In this document: piece after piece, positions 34,000-41,858 of the stretch | How the letters are laid out: the number at the start of each line of letters is the position of its first letter | Position numbering within the stretch: the stretch's first letter is position 1 | From: Desulfovibrio sp. JY | Lineage (GTDB): Bacteria > Desulfobacterota > Desulfovibrionia > Desulfovibrionales > Desulfovibrionaceae | Direction of reading: 5' to 3' | Assembly: GCA_021730285.1 (NCBI GenBank) | Contig: CP082962.1 | Coordinates: 806,001-870,000 of the forward strand | DNA: 64,000 bases | The notes under the pieces: generated by a model | Seen by the model: only the letters and a program-made list of their open reading frames with translations | Told to the model about the DNA's origin: nothing | Database searches by the model: none | Program-made: the position numbers and the translations under genes

Positions 34000-34998
34000 T
34001 CAGCCCTTGGTCCCGCGCAGCACCCGGGAGCCGTTGGGGCCGATAAAATCGAGCAGGCCGATATCCGTCAGCCCCGCCTCGGCCATCATGTCCCGGATCT
34101 CACCCACGGCATAGGACTGGCCGCGTTCCGTGAGCACCAGCATGTTGAGCGCGAAAAGCGCGGCGAATTCCGGCCCGTCGCCTTCGTCGTCGAGCATGAA
34201 CTCGTGGATGAGGACCAGCCCGCCGGGCTCGAGGGCGGCGACGGTCTTTTTGAGGATCGTCAGGCAGCCCGCCCGGTCCTCGGCATGGAAAATCTGGGAC
34301 AGCCAGGCCGCGTCGTAGCCGCCGGGGATGGGATCACGCAGGTAATCGCCGGGCACGAAATCCACCCGGTCGGCCACGCCGAAGCGCCGGCGCACCCCGT
34401 CGGCGAAGGCTTGCGACGTGGGCAGGTCAAATACCGACGCCCGCAGCCCGGGATGGGCCAGGCAGAAATGCACGGCATAGGTTCCCGGCCCGCCGCCCAC
34501 GTCCACCAGCCGCTTGCGGCCGGACAGGTCGAGGGAGGCGGCAAGCCCCGGCGCGATGGCCATGGCCAGGTTGAACATGCCCATGAGGAAATCCTCGCGG
34601 TCGCCGGCCGTCTGGGCCGCATCCATGGGCCGCTCTTGCGGCCCGCCGGTGCGGATGGACTCGGGCAGCCCGGCCCAGGCGGCCATGATCCGATGGTGGT
34701 GGCGGATGATCGAGCCGACGTAGCGCGGGGAGCGCTTGTCCAAAAACGTCCTGGCCTGCGCCGTCTGCCGGTAGCGGCCGCCGTCCCCGACGAGAAGCCC
34801 CATGGCGGCCAGGGCCTTGACGAGCATGCCCATGGCGCGCGGATCGCAGGCGCAGGCGGCGGCGATCTCGGCCGGGGTCAGGGCCGCGTCGCCGATGGTC
34901 GAAAACACGTCGAGCATGGCCCCGGCGTGCAGGGCGCTGGTTTTCCAGTAGGCGTCGGAAAGCGCGAGCAGGGAAGCGGGACTGTCCGTATCGGGCAT
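34000..34998 (-). CDS. SAM-dependent O-methyltransferase with winged-helix dimerisation domain
   Basis: 332 residues of the hydroxyindole/caffeate O-methyltransferase type. The N-terminal 100 residues form a winged-helix dimerisation domain (LTPAEIAAACACDPRAMGMLVKAL). The catalytic domain has the SAM motif LVDVGGGPGTYAVHF, and HAEDRAGCLTILKKTV and GGLVLIHEFMLDD later. The substrate is unknown; in deltaproteobacteria relatives work on small aromatics and demethylmenaquinone-like compounds. ATG 34998 has GAGGTG upstream; longer frames run into the divergent promoter of the glycosyltransferase. Confidence 0.85.
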   Translation of the reverse strand: MPDTDSPASLLALSDAYWKTSALHAGAMLDVFSTIGDAALTPAEIAAACACDPRAMGMLVKALAAMGLLVGDGGRYRQTAQARTFLDKRSPRYVGSIIRHHHRIMAAWAGLPESIRTGGPQERPMDAAQTAGDREDFLMGMFNLAMAIAPGLAASLDLSGRKRLVDVGGGPGTYAVHFCLAHPGLRASVFDLPTSQAFADGVRRRFGVADRVDFVPGDYLRDPIPGGYDAAWLSQIFHAEDRAGCLTILKKTVAALEPGGLVLIHEFMLDDEGDGPEFAALFALNMLVLTERGQSYAVGEIRDMMAEAGLTDIGLLDFIGPNGSRVLRGTKG

Positions 34999-35237
34999 GG
35001 CGCACCTCGGGCGTTTCGGGTGGAACTTCGGGGCCTCCCAGGGAGAAGGCCGGACCCATGTCCATTTCCTAGGGCATCCGGCCAAAAGCGGCAACAGCGC
35101 CGGCGTTTCTTCGCCTTTCACCCTTGAAAGAATCCATCCAAACTGTAACTCGCCTTTCCCCCCGTTTCTTCCTACACGGACACTGAACTTCCCCGCGCCC
35201 ACCCGGCGCACCCACCCTAAAACCTGTTGCGTAGCGT

Positions 35238-36641
35238 ATGAAAAACTTATTTTTCAAGCGTGTTACAGTCATCGACTGGCTCTATGGCCTGACCCTCCTC
35301 ACGACCGTGACCGCCAGCGGCACGGCGGCCTGCGCCGTGTTGCGGGACCAGGAGTTCCTGGCCGCCTTTCTCGAAAGCGACCTGCTCGTGCTGTACGGCG
35401 ACCTGGGTCTGGCCCTGGCCCCGGCAACGGCCTTGCTTCTGGCCTGGCGCGTGTGGCTGGCCAGTCGCTACCGCGCCTTCCCGCCCGCCCCGGACGCGGC
35501 CCTGCCCACGGTCCGCATCGTCATTCCCGCCTACAACGAAGGGGCGCAGGTCCTGGCCACCATCCGCTCGGTCATGGCCAGCGACTACCCGCACGGTAAG
35601 ATGCGGGTCATCGGCGTGGATGACGGCTCCCGCGACGACACCTGGCAGTGGATGGAACGGGCGGCGGCGGAATTTCCGGACCGGGTGCGGCTCGTGCGCC
35701 TGGCGCGAAACGGCGGCAAGCGCCACGCCTTGCTCACGGGCTTTGCCGACGCCACCGAGGAGGCCTTCGTCACCATCGATTCGGACTCGGAGATAAAGCC
35801 CGACACCCTGCGCCACCTGCTCTCCCCCCTGGCCGCCTCGCCGACCGTCGGCGCAGTGGCCGGCAACGTCCGCGTGCTCAACCTTGCGACCTGCGGCCCC
35901 ATCCCCAAGATGCTGGAAGTGTCCTTCACCCTGTCCTTCGATTTCCTGCGGCGCGGCCAGAGCGTCTACGGCGGGGTGTTATGCACGCCCGGAGCATTGG
36001 CCGCCTACCGGGCCTCGGTGCTGGCCCCGGAGCTTGCCGCCTGGGCCGGGCAGACGTTTCTCGGCCAGCCGGCCAACATCGGCGAGGACCGGGCCCTGTC
36101 CAACATCGTGCTGGCCAAGGGCTTCCGGGTCGTCTACCAGCACGAGGCCGTGGTCTTCACCACGCTGCCCGAAAAATACCGGGGGCTTTGCCGGATGCTT
36201 TTGCGCTGGGCCCGCAGCAACGTGCGCGAGAGCCTGGTCATGGCGCGCTATCTCTACCGGCCGCTTGGCCGCAGTGACGCCGGCACGGGCTGGCTGCGTC
36301 TGGCCGGCACGGTGGAGCTTGTCTTCCTGCCGCTGACTGAAGCGTTCAAGGTCGCGCTTTTGTTGCGCTTCCTGCTCTCCCCCCTGGCCATGGCCCAGGC
36401 CGCCGCAGCCAGTTGCGCCCTGGCGGCGGTCGTTCCGGGCATCGTCTACCATCGGCGGCGGCCCGGGATATTCGGCTGGCAGTGGGCGCTTTGCTACACC
36501 TTCTTCTGGCTCTTCGGCCTGTCCTGGATTTCCCTGTGGGGGCTTTGCAGCGCCGGCTGTTCCGGCTGGCTCACCCGCCGGCTGCCGCAGACGCCCCAAA
36601 CGGGACTCACTGCCCTGAAAGAGCATCGGGAAGCCGCCTAA
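35238..36641 (+). CDS. Membrane-bound family 2 glycosyltransferase (NodC / hyaluronan-synthase type)
   Basis: 467 residues. Two N-terminal helices, a GT2 catalytic domain (RIVIPAYNEG, DDGSRDDTW, TIDSDSE, NIGEDRALSN) and three to four C-terminal helices. The four processive-GT signatures D, DxD, ED and RW (LLRWARSN) are all visible, as in chitin, hyaluronan and poly-N-acetylglucosamine synthases. It should extend a beta-linked polysaccharide and export it. No polysaccharide deacetylase or other exopolysaccharide gene is next to it, so the product is not predictable. Confidence 0.88.
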   Translation: MKNLFFKRVTVIDWLYGLTLLTTVTASGTAACAVLRDQEFLAAFLESDLLVLYGDLGLALAPATALLLAWRVWLASRYRAFPPAPDAALPTVRIVIPAYNEGAQVLATIRSVMASDYPHGKMRVIGVDDGSRDDTWQWMERAAAEFPDRVRLVRLARNGGKRHALLTGFADATEEAFVTIDSDSEIKPDTLRHLLSPLAASPTVGAVAGNVRVLNLATCGPIPKMLEVSFTLSFDFLRRGQSVYGGVLCTPGALAAYRASVLAPELAAWAGQTFLGQPANIGEDRALSNIVLAKGFRVVYQHEAVVFTTLPEKYRGLCRMLLRWARSNVRESLVMARYLYRPLGRSDAGTGWLRLAGTVELVFLPLTEAFKVALLLRFLLSPLAMAQAAAASCALAAVVPGIVYHRRRPGIFGWQWALCYTFFWLFGLSWISLWGLCSAGCSGWLTRRLPQTPQTGLTALKEHREAA

Positions 36642-37357
36642 GCGCGTCCCAGGCCGGCAGGCCACACAAAACGGCGCAGGACCGGGCCGGCGCATCCCGG
36701 TCCCGCGCCGGCCGTCGTTCGTTGGCGGCCAGCGCCTGCGCATGCGTAGTTCCGAGACCGGATTTTACATTGCTTTTCCGTCTGTCCCTTCCGTACCTGC
36801 AGGCTGTCATCCCGCAGAAACAGACGTCATGCGACGGCGACGACTCTATGATTCCCGGTACGGCATTGTTCCTGAAACACCGACTGGGCAGTCAGTCGAC
36901 TGTATGTGTTACATATTGCAACACCACAGACAATGCGTACGTGAAAATTTTCTCTATTTCCGCTTGCCATCCAGAAGTGGTGGGGCTACCGATGAGGCAA
37001 GTCCCGCTGCAAGAGAAAAACAACTGGCCGCAGCCAGTCAGGCGACAAAGGGATGGCCCGTACAAGGGAGCGCCCAAAGCGGGAAGCCGGGGTTGGGGAA
37101 TTTCGGCAGGCCTTGGAAAACCGGCAACGCGACAACGAACGCCCCTCGCGTCACGTTTGAGGATTGGGGATACGCCTTTCGACGCATGCTTGATCTGTGA
37201 CCCGGACGTCATGACCGGCCACCGGCCTCTTGCCACGAAGCGACAAGAACCGCGCCAGCCTGTCCAGGCCGCGCCACGCGAGATCACCGGACGCAAACCC
37301 GGTGGACGACGGCAGCCGCCCGCCGGCTACTTGGGGGAAGTCCCCCGGGAGTCGGAC
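36642..37357 (+). other. 716-bp gene-poor region upstream of a small membrane gene
   Basis: No ORF here reads as a natural protein; the longest frames have poor codon choice. The part near 36890-36960 is AT-rich with GTGTT...AACAC and CAGTCGACTG palindromes and may be a promoter. From about 37010 to 37350 the sequence is full of short pairings, including CACCGG/CCGGTG (about 37284-37303) and GGGG/CCCC just before the SD of the next gene, so a structured leader RNA is possible. It does not fit a class that I can recognise. Confidence 0.45.
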
Positions 37358-37450
37358 ATGAGCATGAACGATTTAGCCATCATTGCCGGCGCGATCGTGG
37401 TTTTGGCCCTGATCGGATTCGTTTTCTACAAGCGGATCATCAAGAATTGA
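37358..37450 (+). CDS. 30-residue single-span membrane peptide
   Basis: MSMNDLAIIAGAIVVLALIG is followed by FVFYKRIIKN: one hydrophobic helix of about 20 residues, with a short Asp-containing N-terminus and a Lys/Arg C-terminus, so the positive end is predicted inside. The start has GGGAG 8 nt upstream. A perfect 15-bp hairpin follows 9 nt after the stop. Small membrane peptides of this kind often act as regulators or subunits of larger membrane complexes; the partner is unknown. Confidence 0.65.
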   Translation: MSMNDLAIIAGAIVVLALIGFVFYKRIIKN

Positions 37451-37459
37451 CCGCCAGAC

Positions 37460-37493
37460 CCGGTGTCCGCCCAAGCGTTTGGGCGGACACCGG
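37460..37493. terminator. Perfect 15-bp hairpin between convergent genes
   Basis: CCGGTGTCCGCCCAA and its exact reverse complement flank a 4-nt loop. There is no T tract, so it may act in both directions between the membrane-peptide gene and the CooS-like gene. Confidence 0.65.
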
Positions 37494-37549
37494 CAGCCCT
37501 CGCGCGCGCAGGCGTTTGGCGCGGCAGCCTTTCGCCGCACATCCCTTTT

Positions 37550-38203
37550 TCAGGAATAGACGGACCCGTCGAAACGGTCGTTGAGCCCAAGGGCCAGCCG
37601 TTTGGCCGTGATGTGGTCGCTGATGGCTTCGGCCACCCGGACCGGATCGGGCCCCGCAAGCGTCCCCGTCCCGGAGATGGCCGGCAAGCCGGCCCGGGAC
37701 AGTTCGGCGACAAGCCCGCCGGCCGTCGGGCCATGGCCGGCCGCAAGTTCCCGTGGCGACAGGTCCGCCGCGAGGCTGGTGGCCGCGGGCAGATCGGCGA
37801 TTTCCACGCCAAGCGCCGCCGCCAGGGCGGCGAAAAAGGCCAGCAACCGCGCGCCATCCTGGTCCCCGTCCACGGGCAGCACCGGGGAAATGCCGAGATG
37901 ATCGCAAAAATCCGCCAGCCCCGAGCCGGCCTCCGCGACGCCGGCCGGCGTGAGCAGCCCGGCCTGTCCCATGGCGCTTACCGCGCCGCCCGTGGCGAGC
38001 ACCAGAATATCCTGCCGGATGAGTTCCCGGGCCAGCCCGGCCGCGACACCGCCATGCCCGCCTTCGGGCACGGCGTCATCGACGATGCCGACCAGCCCGC
38101 GCACCATGCCGATGGAAAGCGCCTTGCCGAGCATGTCCGGCATGCCGCCGCCGACCATGGTCGCGGCCTCGTTTGGAAAAACGGTTTGTTGTTCCATGCC
38201 CAT
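37550..38203 (-). CDS. CODH (CooS) C-terminal-domain-like protein lacking cluster-C cysteines
   Basis: 217 residues aligning with only the C-terminal domain of Ni-Fe carbon monoxide dehydrogenase (full CooS is about 640). Shared sequence: GMVRGLVGIV, LARELIRQDILVLATGG, AGLLTPAG, SGLADFCDHLGISPVLPV, LGVEIADLP, ISGTGTL and the SDHITAKRLALGL end. In CODH-II three cluster-C ligands (Cys446, Cys476, Cys526) lie here; they are replaced by Asp, Gly and Asp, and the first two keep the 30-residue spacing. It cannot be a CO dehydrogenase. It is not a cut gene: the ATG at 38203 has GGAGG at the right distance. It lies downstream of a CooA-like gene and operator, so a CO-related accessory or regulatory role is inferred. 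Confidence 0.75.
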   Translation of the reverse strand: MGMEQQTVFPNEAATMVGGGMPDMLGKALSIGMVRGLVGIVDDAVPEGGHGGVAAGLARELIRQDILVLATGGAVSAMGQAGLLTPAGVAEAGSGLADFCDHLGISPVLPVDGDQDGARLLAFFAALAAALGVEIADLPAATSLAADLSPRELAAGHGPTAGGLVAELSRAGLPAISGTGTLAGPDPVRVAEAISDHITAKRLALGLNDRFDGSVYS

Positions 38204-38292
38204 GCCGTCCTCCGGTATGTTGCCGCCAGCCGAAGCAGCGCGGCCGATTGATGCAAGCGGGTCAAAATTTACTTTTTTGTTGAAATCGTGTC

Positions 38293-38308
38293 TGTCAGAC
38301 AGCTGACA
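38293..38308 (-). promoter_or_regulatory. CooA/CRP-type operator upstream of the CooS-like gene
   Basis: TGTCAG-ACAG-CTGACA is a perfect 6-bp inverted repeat with a 4-nt spacer, 90 nt upstream of the CooS-like start. It resembles the TGTC(G/A)-type palindromes bound by CooA regulators. The adjacent regulator gene is the obvious partner. Confidence 0.65.
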
Positions 38309-38419
38309 AATGACCCGGCGCGCCGCAAAAGGCGTCTGCCGGCAACGGCCGGCGCGACAAAAAGGCACGCCGTGCAAGGCGGCCGGGACAGGCCGGGCAA
38401 CGGTTCATCCACGCGGGAA

Positions 38420-39070
38420 TCAGGCCTCGGCCAGGGCTTGCAGGGCCGTGATGTCCGGCACGCAGATCACGCCCCGGGTCCGCAGCTCGATGACGCCGTC
38501 GCGCTCGAGGCCGTTTAAAAGCGACGACACGGTCTGGCGCGAGGAGCCCACGATGGTGGCCAGCTGTTCGATGCTGAGCCCATGGGCGAAGCAGTGCGCG
38601 GGGTCGTCGCCGGCCGAAACCTGCCCGGCCTCGTGGAGCAGCAGATGGATCAGCCGGCGGCGCACGTCGTGAAAGGCCAGGCCGTCGATGACCGAAAAGG
38701 CATGGGAGAGCAGGTCGCCGAGCACCTTGACCATGGCCGTGGTCAGGGCCGGCATGGAGGTAAAGAACCGGCGCACGGCGGCCACGTCGGCCTCCAGCAG
38801 TTCGAGATCGTCCAGGGCCTCGACATGGGCGCGCGTGTGGGTGGTGTAGACGTCGCCGACGTCGAGGATGGCCATGGTGAATTCCTTGTCCTTGTAGGCC
38901 AGGTAGACCCTGGCCCGGCCCTTGGCCACGATGAAGAGGCTGTTCTGGGCTTCGCGCGGGGAAAAGACCTGCCGCCCCTTGGCGTAGCGGCGGCTGACGA
39001 AGGCCCCTCGCGCGGCGGCGAATTCGGGCTTGTCCAGTTCGGCCAGCAGGTCGGCGTCGGTCAGGCGCAT
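38420..39070 (-). CDS. CooA-like CRP/FNR-family regulator (putative CO sensor)
   Basis: 216 residues. A cyclic-nucleotide-fold domain (about 20-115), dimer helix and C-terminal HTH (LSIEQLATIVGSSRQTVSSL). It matches Rhodospirillum CooA at VYLxxxxxE, MFHDI-like AFHDVRRRLIHLLL, IGSSRQT and the final ICVPDITALQALA. At the haem site CooA has Cys75-Met-His77; here it is Thr76-Thr-His78, so the His is kept and the ferric-state Cys ligand is Thr. It could sense CO with a different ligand pair, or another gas or redox signal. It sits upstream of the CooS-like gene on the same strand, with a TGTCAG palindrome between them. Confidence 0.75.
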   Translation of the reverse strand: MRLTDADLLAELDKPEFAAARGAFVSRRYAKGRQVFSPREAQNSLFIVAKGRARVYLAYKDKEFTMAILDVGDVYTTHTRAHVEALDDLELLEADVAAVRRFFTSMPALTTAMVKVLGDLLSHAFSVIDGLAFHDVRRRLIHLLLHEAGQVSAGDDPAHCFAHGLSIEQLATIVGSSRQTVSSLLNGLERDGVIELRTRGVICVPDITALQALAEA

Positions 39071-39203
39071 GGGGTATCCCCGGTCGGGCGCAAGGAAGGT
39101 GGCGGCTGGCGGCCCGGGACCCGGCGTCCGGGACCGCGCAATAGAGCATAGCCGAGATCGCCGAAAGGGAAAAGGCGCTTACGGCCGGGGACAGGCCGGC
39201 CCC

Positions 39204-39977
39204 CTACTTGGCCGGCGGGCCCAGGTGGGTGAGGAATGCCGTGAAATTGCCCGTGTACTCGTAGGTGCCCACATGGGTGAACACGCTGTGCACGTCGGCG
39301 TAAATCTCGCCGCCGATGTCCGTCCAGCGTTTGCAAAAGGCGTAATCCTCGGGAAGGTAATCCCGCGTCGCCGGGTCGATGGCCGTCTCGAAATAGGCCA
39401 CGTTGTTCACGTGGTCGTCGTTGGTGTAGGCGTAATCGTAGGCCAGCTCCGGATAAGCCTCGGCCAGACGCGTGAACACCTCGCGCTTTATCAGCATGAA
39501 CCCCGTGGCCCCGTACTCCACGGGCAAAAGCCCGGTCCCGGGCTCGGGACGCCCGCCGGACTTGAGCTTCACCGCATAATGCAGCGACGCCGCCTGGGCC
39601 ACCCGCATCAGCACATTGCCCTCGATGGTGCGCAGCTTCTCCACATCCAGGTGCTTGACCGGATAAATGCCGCACACCACGTCCTTGTCCGCTTCCAGAT
39701 ACTTCCAGGGCAGCTCCGGGGAAAAGCCGATGTCCGCGTCGATGAAAAGCAGGTGCGTGAATTCCTCCTGGCGCATAAACTCATTGGCCACCAGATTGCG
39801 CGCCCGGGTGATGAGACTCTCGTGGGACGGGGTGAGCATGCCCGTGCGCACGCCCTGGCGCTCGAGAAACCCCACGGCGGGAACGACCGAGCGCAGATAG
39901 TTGACCGTCACGTTGCCGTTGTAGCACGGCGTGCCGATCATCAGCATGCGTTCCCCGGTTGTGGCAGGCTCGGCCAT
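39204..39977 (-). CDS. GT-A fold glycosyltransferase-like protein
   Basis: 257 residues, cytoplasmic. MLMIGTPCYNGNVTVNYLRS is a GT-A first strand; FTHLLFIDADIGFSPELP contains the DxD metal-binding element; EYGATGFMLIKREVF and the TDIGGEIYADV segment complete the pattern of the anthrax-AntP/UDP-glycosyltransferase-like family seen in bacterial polysaccharide and lipid loci. Start ATG 39977 behind GGAGGTG. No neighbouring cell-surface genes specify the acceptor. Confidence 0.75.
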   Translation of the reverse strand: MAEPATTGERMLMIGTPCYNGNVTVNYLRSVVPAVGFLERQGVRTGMLTPSHESLITRARNLVANEFMRQEEFTHLLFIDADIGFSPELPWKYLEADKDVVCGIYPVKHLDVEKLRTIEGNVLMRVAQAASLHYAVKLKSGGRPEPGTGLLPVEYGATGFMLIKREVFTRLAEAYPELAYDYAYTNDDHVNNVAYFETAIDPATRDYLPEDYAFCKRWTDIGGEIYADVHSVFTHVGTYEYTGNFTAFLTHLGPPAK

Positions 39978-40110
39978 GAACACCTCCGATGGTATCGGGG
40001 GCTGCGCCGCGCGCAACCCCGTATTTTCGCCCGGTTATCCGGTCCAGCGCCGGCGAAGTCAAGACGCGGCCCCGCTTTTACACCCGGCCCGGCCTGGGCT
40101 ATAGACCCCC

Positions 40111-41454
40111 ATGGCCCTGCCGCGCGACATCCCCTGCGAATCCATCATGGAATCCCTGGCCGACGGCGTCTTCACCGTGGACACGGATTTCACCATCACC
40201 TTTTTCAACCGGGCCGCCGGCAGGATCGCCGGCATCCCCCCGGCCGAGGCGCTGGGGCGCAAATGCTGGGAGGTTTTCCACTCGAGCCTTTGCGACGGAG
40301 CCTGCGCCCTGGGCCAATGCATCAAGGCCGACACGACCCTCTCCGACCAGTCGATCTTCATCGTGCGCCCGGACGGCACGAAAGTCTGGGTCAGCATCAG
40401 CGCCGCGCCCCTTCGCGACGCCACCGGCCGCATCGTCGGCGGGGTGGAAACCTTCCGCGACATTTCCGACCTGACCAGGCTGCGCAAGGAACTCGAAGGC
40501 GTGCGCACCCTGGAGGACATCGTCACCAAAAACCGGGAGATGGCCCGGCACCTCGACCTGCTCCCCCGCTTCGCCCAAAGCGGCACCACCGCCCTGCTCC
40601 TCGGCGAATCCGGCACCGGCAAGGAACTCTTCGCCCGGGCCCTGCACAACCTCTCCGACCGGAAAAACGGCCCCTTCATCGCCGTCAACTGCGGGGCCAT
40701 CCCCGGCGAACTGCTCGAATCCGAACTCTTCGGCCACGCCCAAGGCGCCTTCACCGACGCCAAGACCGCCCGCAAAGGCCGCTTCGCCCTGGCCACCGGC
40801 GGCACGCTCTTCCTCGACGAAGTGGGCGAAATGCCCCCGCCGCTCCAGGTCAAACTCCTGCGCGTGCTCCAGGAACGCGTCTACGAGCCCCTCGGTTCGG
40901 ATACCACGCTGCCCGCCGACGCGCGCATCGTCGCCGCCACCAACCGCGACCTCGAAGCCATGGCCCGGGAAGGCACCTTTCGCCGTGACCTCTTCTACCG
41001 CCTGGGCGTGGCCCGCATCGTCCTGCCGCCCTTGCGCGAACGCCCCGAAGACATCCCCCTGCTCGTCGCCACCTTCATCGAACGCCTCAACCTGCGCCAG
41101 GAAAAAGCCGTCTGCGGCCTGACCGATGCCGCCATGCGCATCCTCCTGCGCCACGACTACCCCGGCAACGTCCGGGAACTGCAAAATATCCTGGAATACG
41201 CCTTCATCCTCTGCTCCCACGGCCGCATCGGCCCCGAACACCTGCCCGATTACCTGCGCCCCGCCCCCAGCCACCCCCAACACGCCCCGGACGCCGCCCC
41301 CCGCACCATGCGCGCCATCAAATACCAGGCCGCCAAACACGCCCTGGCCCGCCACGACGACAAACGCATGGAAGCCTGCCGGGAACTCGGCATCACCAAG
41401 GACACGCTGCGGCGGATACTGAGCCAGGGCGAGGGGGAGGGGGAACAGGTATGA
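40111..41454 (+). CDS. PAS-domain sigma-54-dependent activator (Fis-type)
   Basis: 447 residues. N-terminal PAS (about 10-130), AAA+ domain with Walker A GESGTGKE, the sigma-54 contact GAFTDA, Walker [14 protein letters not shown] and RDLFYRL, and a Fis-like HTH ([17 protein letters not shown] type). The PAS domain has four cysteines in the run [19 protein letters not shown] (spacing 8, 3, 4), which suggests a metal, Fe-S or redox site that senses the signal. No receiver domain. It should activate -24/-12 promoters, but no sigma-54 site was found near it by eye. Confidence 0.9.
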   Translation: MALPRDIPCESIMESLADGVFTVDTDFTITFFNRAAGRIAGIPPAEALGRKCWEVFHSSLCDGACALGQCIKADTTLSDQSIFIVRPDGTKVWVSISAAPLRDATGRIVGGVETFRDISDLTRLRKELEGVRTLEDIVTKNREMARHLDLLPRFAQSGTTALLLGESGTGKELFARALHNLSDRKNGPFIAVNCGAIPGELLESELFGHAQGAFTDAKTARKGRFALATGGTLFLDEVGEMPPPLQVKLLRVLQERVYEPLGSDTTLPADARIVAATNRDLEAMAREGTFRRDLFYRLGVARIVLPPLRERPEDIPLLVATFIERLNLRQEKAVCGLTDAAMRILLRHDYPGNVRELQNILEYAFILCSHGRIGPEHLPDYLRPAPSHPQHAPDAAPRTMRAIKYQAAKHALARHDDKRMEACRELGITKDTLRRILSQGEGEGEQV

Positions 41455-41467
41455 GGGCCTCCGGCGG

Positions 41468-41503
41468 CCAGGGGGACCTTTTTTGAAAAAAAGGTCCCCC
41501 TGG
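41468..41503. terminator. Hairpin after the sigma-54 activator (half-copy of the two-hairpin repeat)
   Basis: CCAGGGGGACCTTTTTT and its near-exact complement enclose a GAAA loop, 13 nt after the stop. It is followed by the ACCCCTCCAAAAAACTTTTA sequence that also follows the left hairpin of the 162-bp repeat, but the right hairpin is missing. Confidence 0.75.
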
Positions 41504-41629
41504 ACCCCTCCAAAAAACTTTTACCGGGTATGTGTCGTGCCTGGGGATGGGGCTTTGGGGGCGGGAGACCGGATGTTTGTCGCCAGCGGCGAAGCGCCGC
41601 ATTAAAAAACACAAATAAGAGTCTTCCAT

Positions 41630-41806
41630 GTCGCCCCCTTGGGGCGACCGGCGTGGTGGCGACGGAATTTGCCTGGGACGAGCCTGCCGCGAAGCGGCGG
41701 CACCGTCCCGACAAATTCCGCCGCCATCTTCTCCACTCTCCGTCCTCCCGCCAGCCAACCCACCCTCCGCCCAGCCAAAGCACACCGGATGGGGGGTCCG
41801 GGGGGC
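41630..41806. repeat. Intergenic block of palindromes, G-rich repeat family 2 copy 2
   Basis: The 400-bp gap between convergent genes carries a perfect hairpin GTCGCCCC/GGGGCGAC (41630-41648), then a nested cruciform 41658-41725 (outer 14-nt arms with one mismatch, inner GGGACG/CGTCCC and TGCCGC/GCGGCA), and the exact 16-mer GGGGGGTCCGGGGGGC (41791-41806) also present at 11546. A GGGGC-AGC-GCCCC stem follows at about 41832-41844. Confidence 0.7.
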
Positions 41807-41858
41807 CCACGGCCTCCCGGCGGGGCCTGGGGCAGCGCCCCAGCCAACGCTAGCTCGC

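Noticed and set aside
36742-37200. 152-codon ORF in the gap after the glycosyltransferase
   Set aside because: No ribosome site, mixed composition, no motif; it crosses AT-rich promoter-like and palindromic sequence.
37285-37350. Possible c-di-GMP-I (GEMM) riboswitch before the membrane peptide, because of a GACGCAAA stretch
   Set aside because: The second conserved half and the GCGGGG tetraloop receptor part are missing, so it does not fit the class.
40059-40853. Minus-strand ORFs over the sigma-54 activator
   Set aside because: Serine- and arginine-rich antisense frames; the plus strand has all AAA+ motifs.
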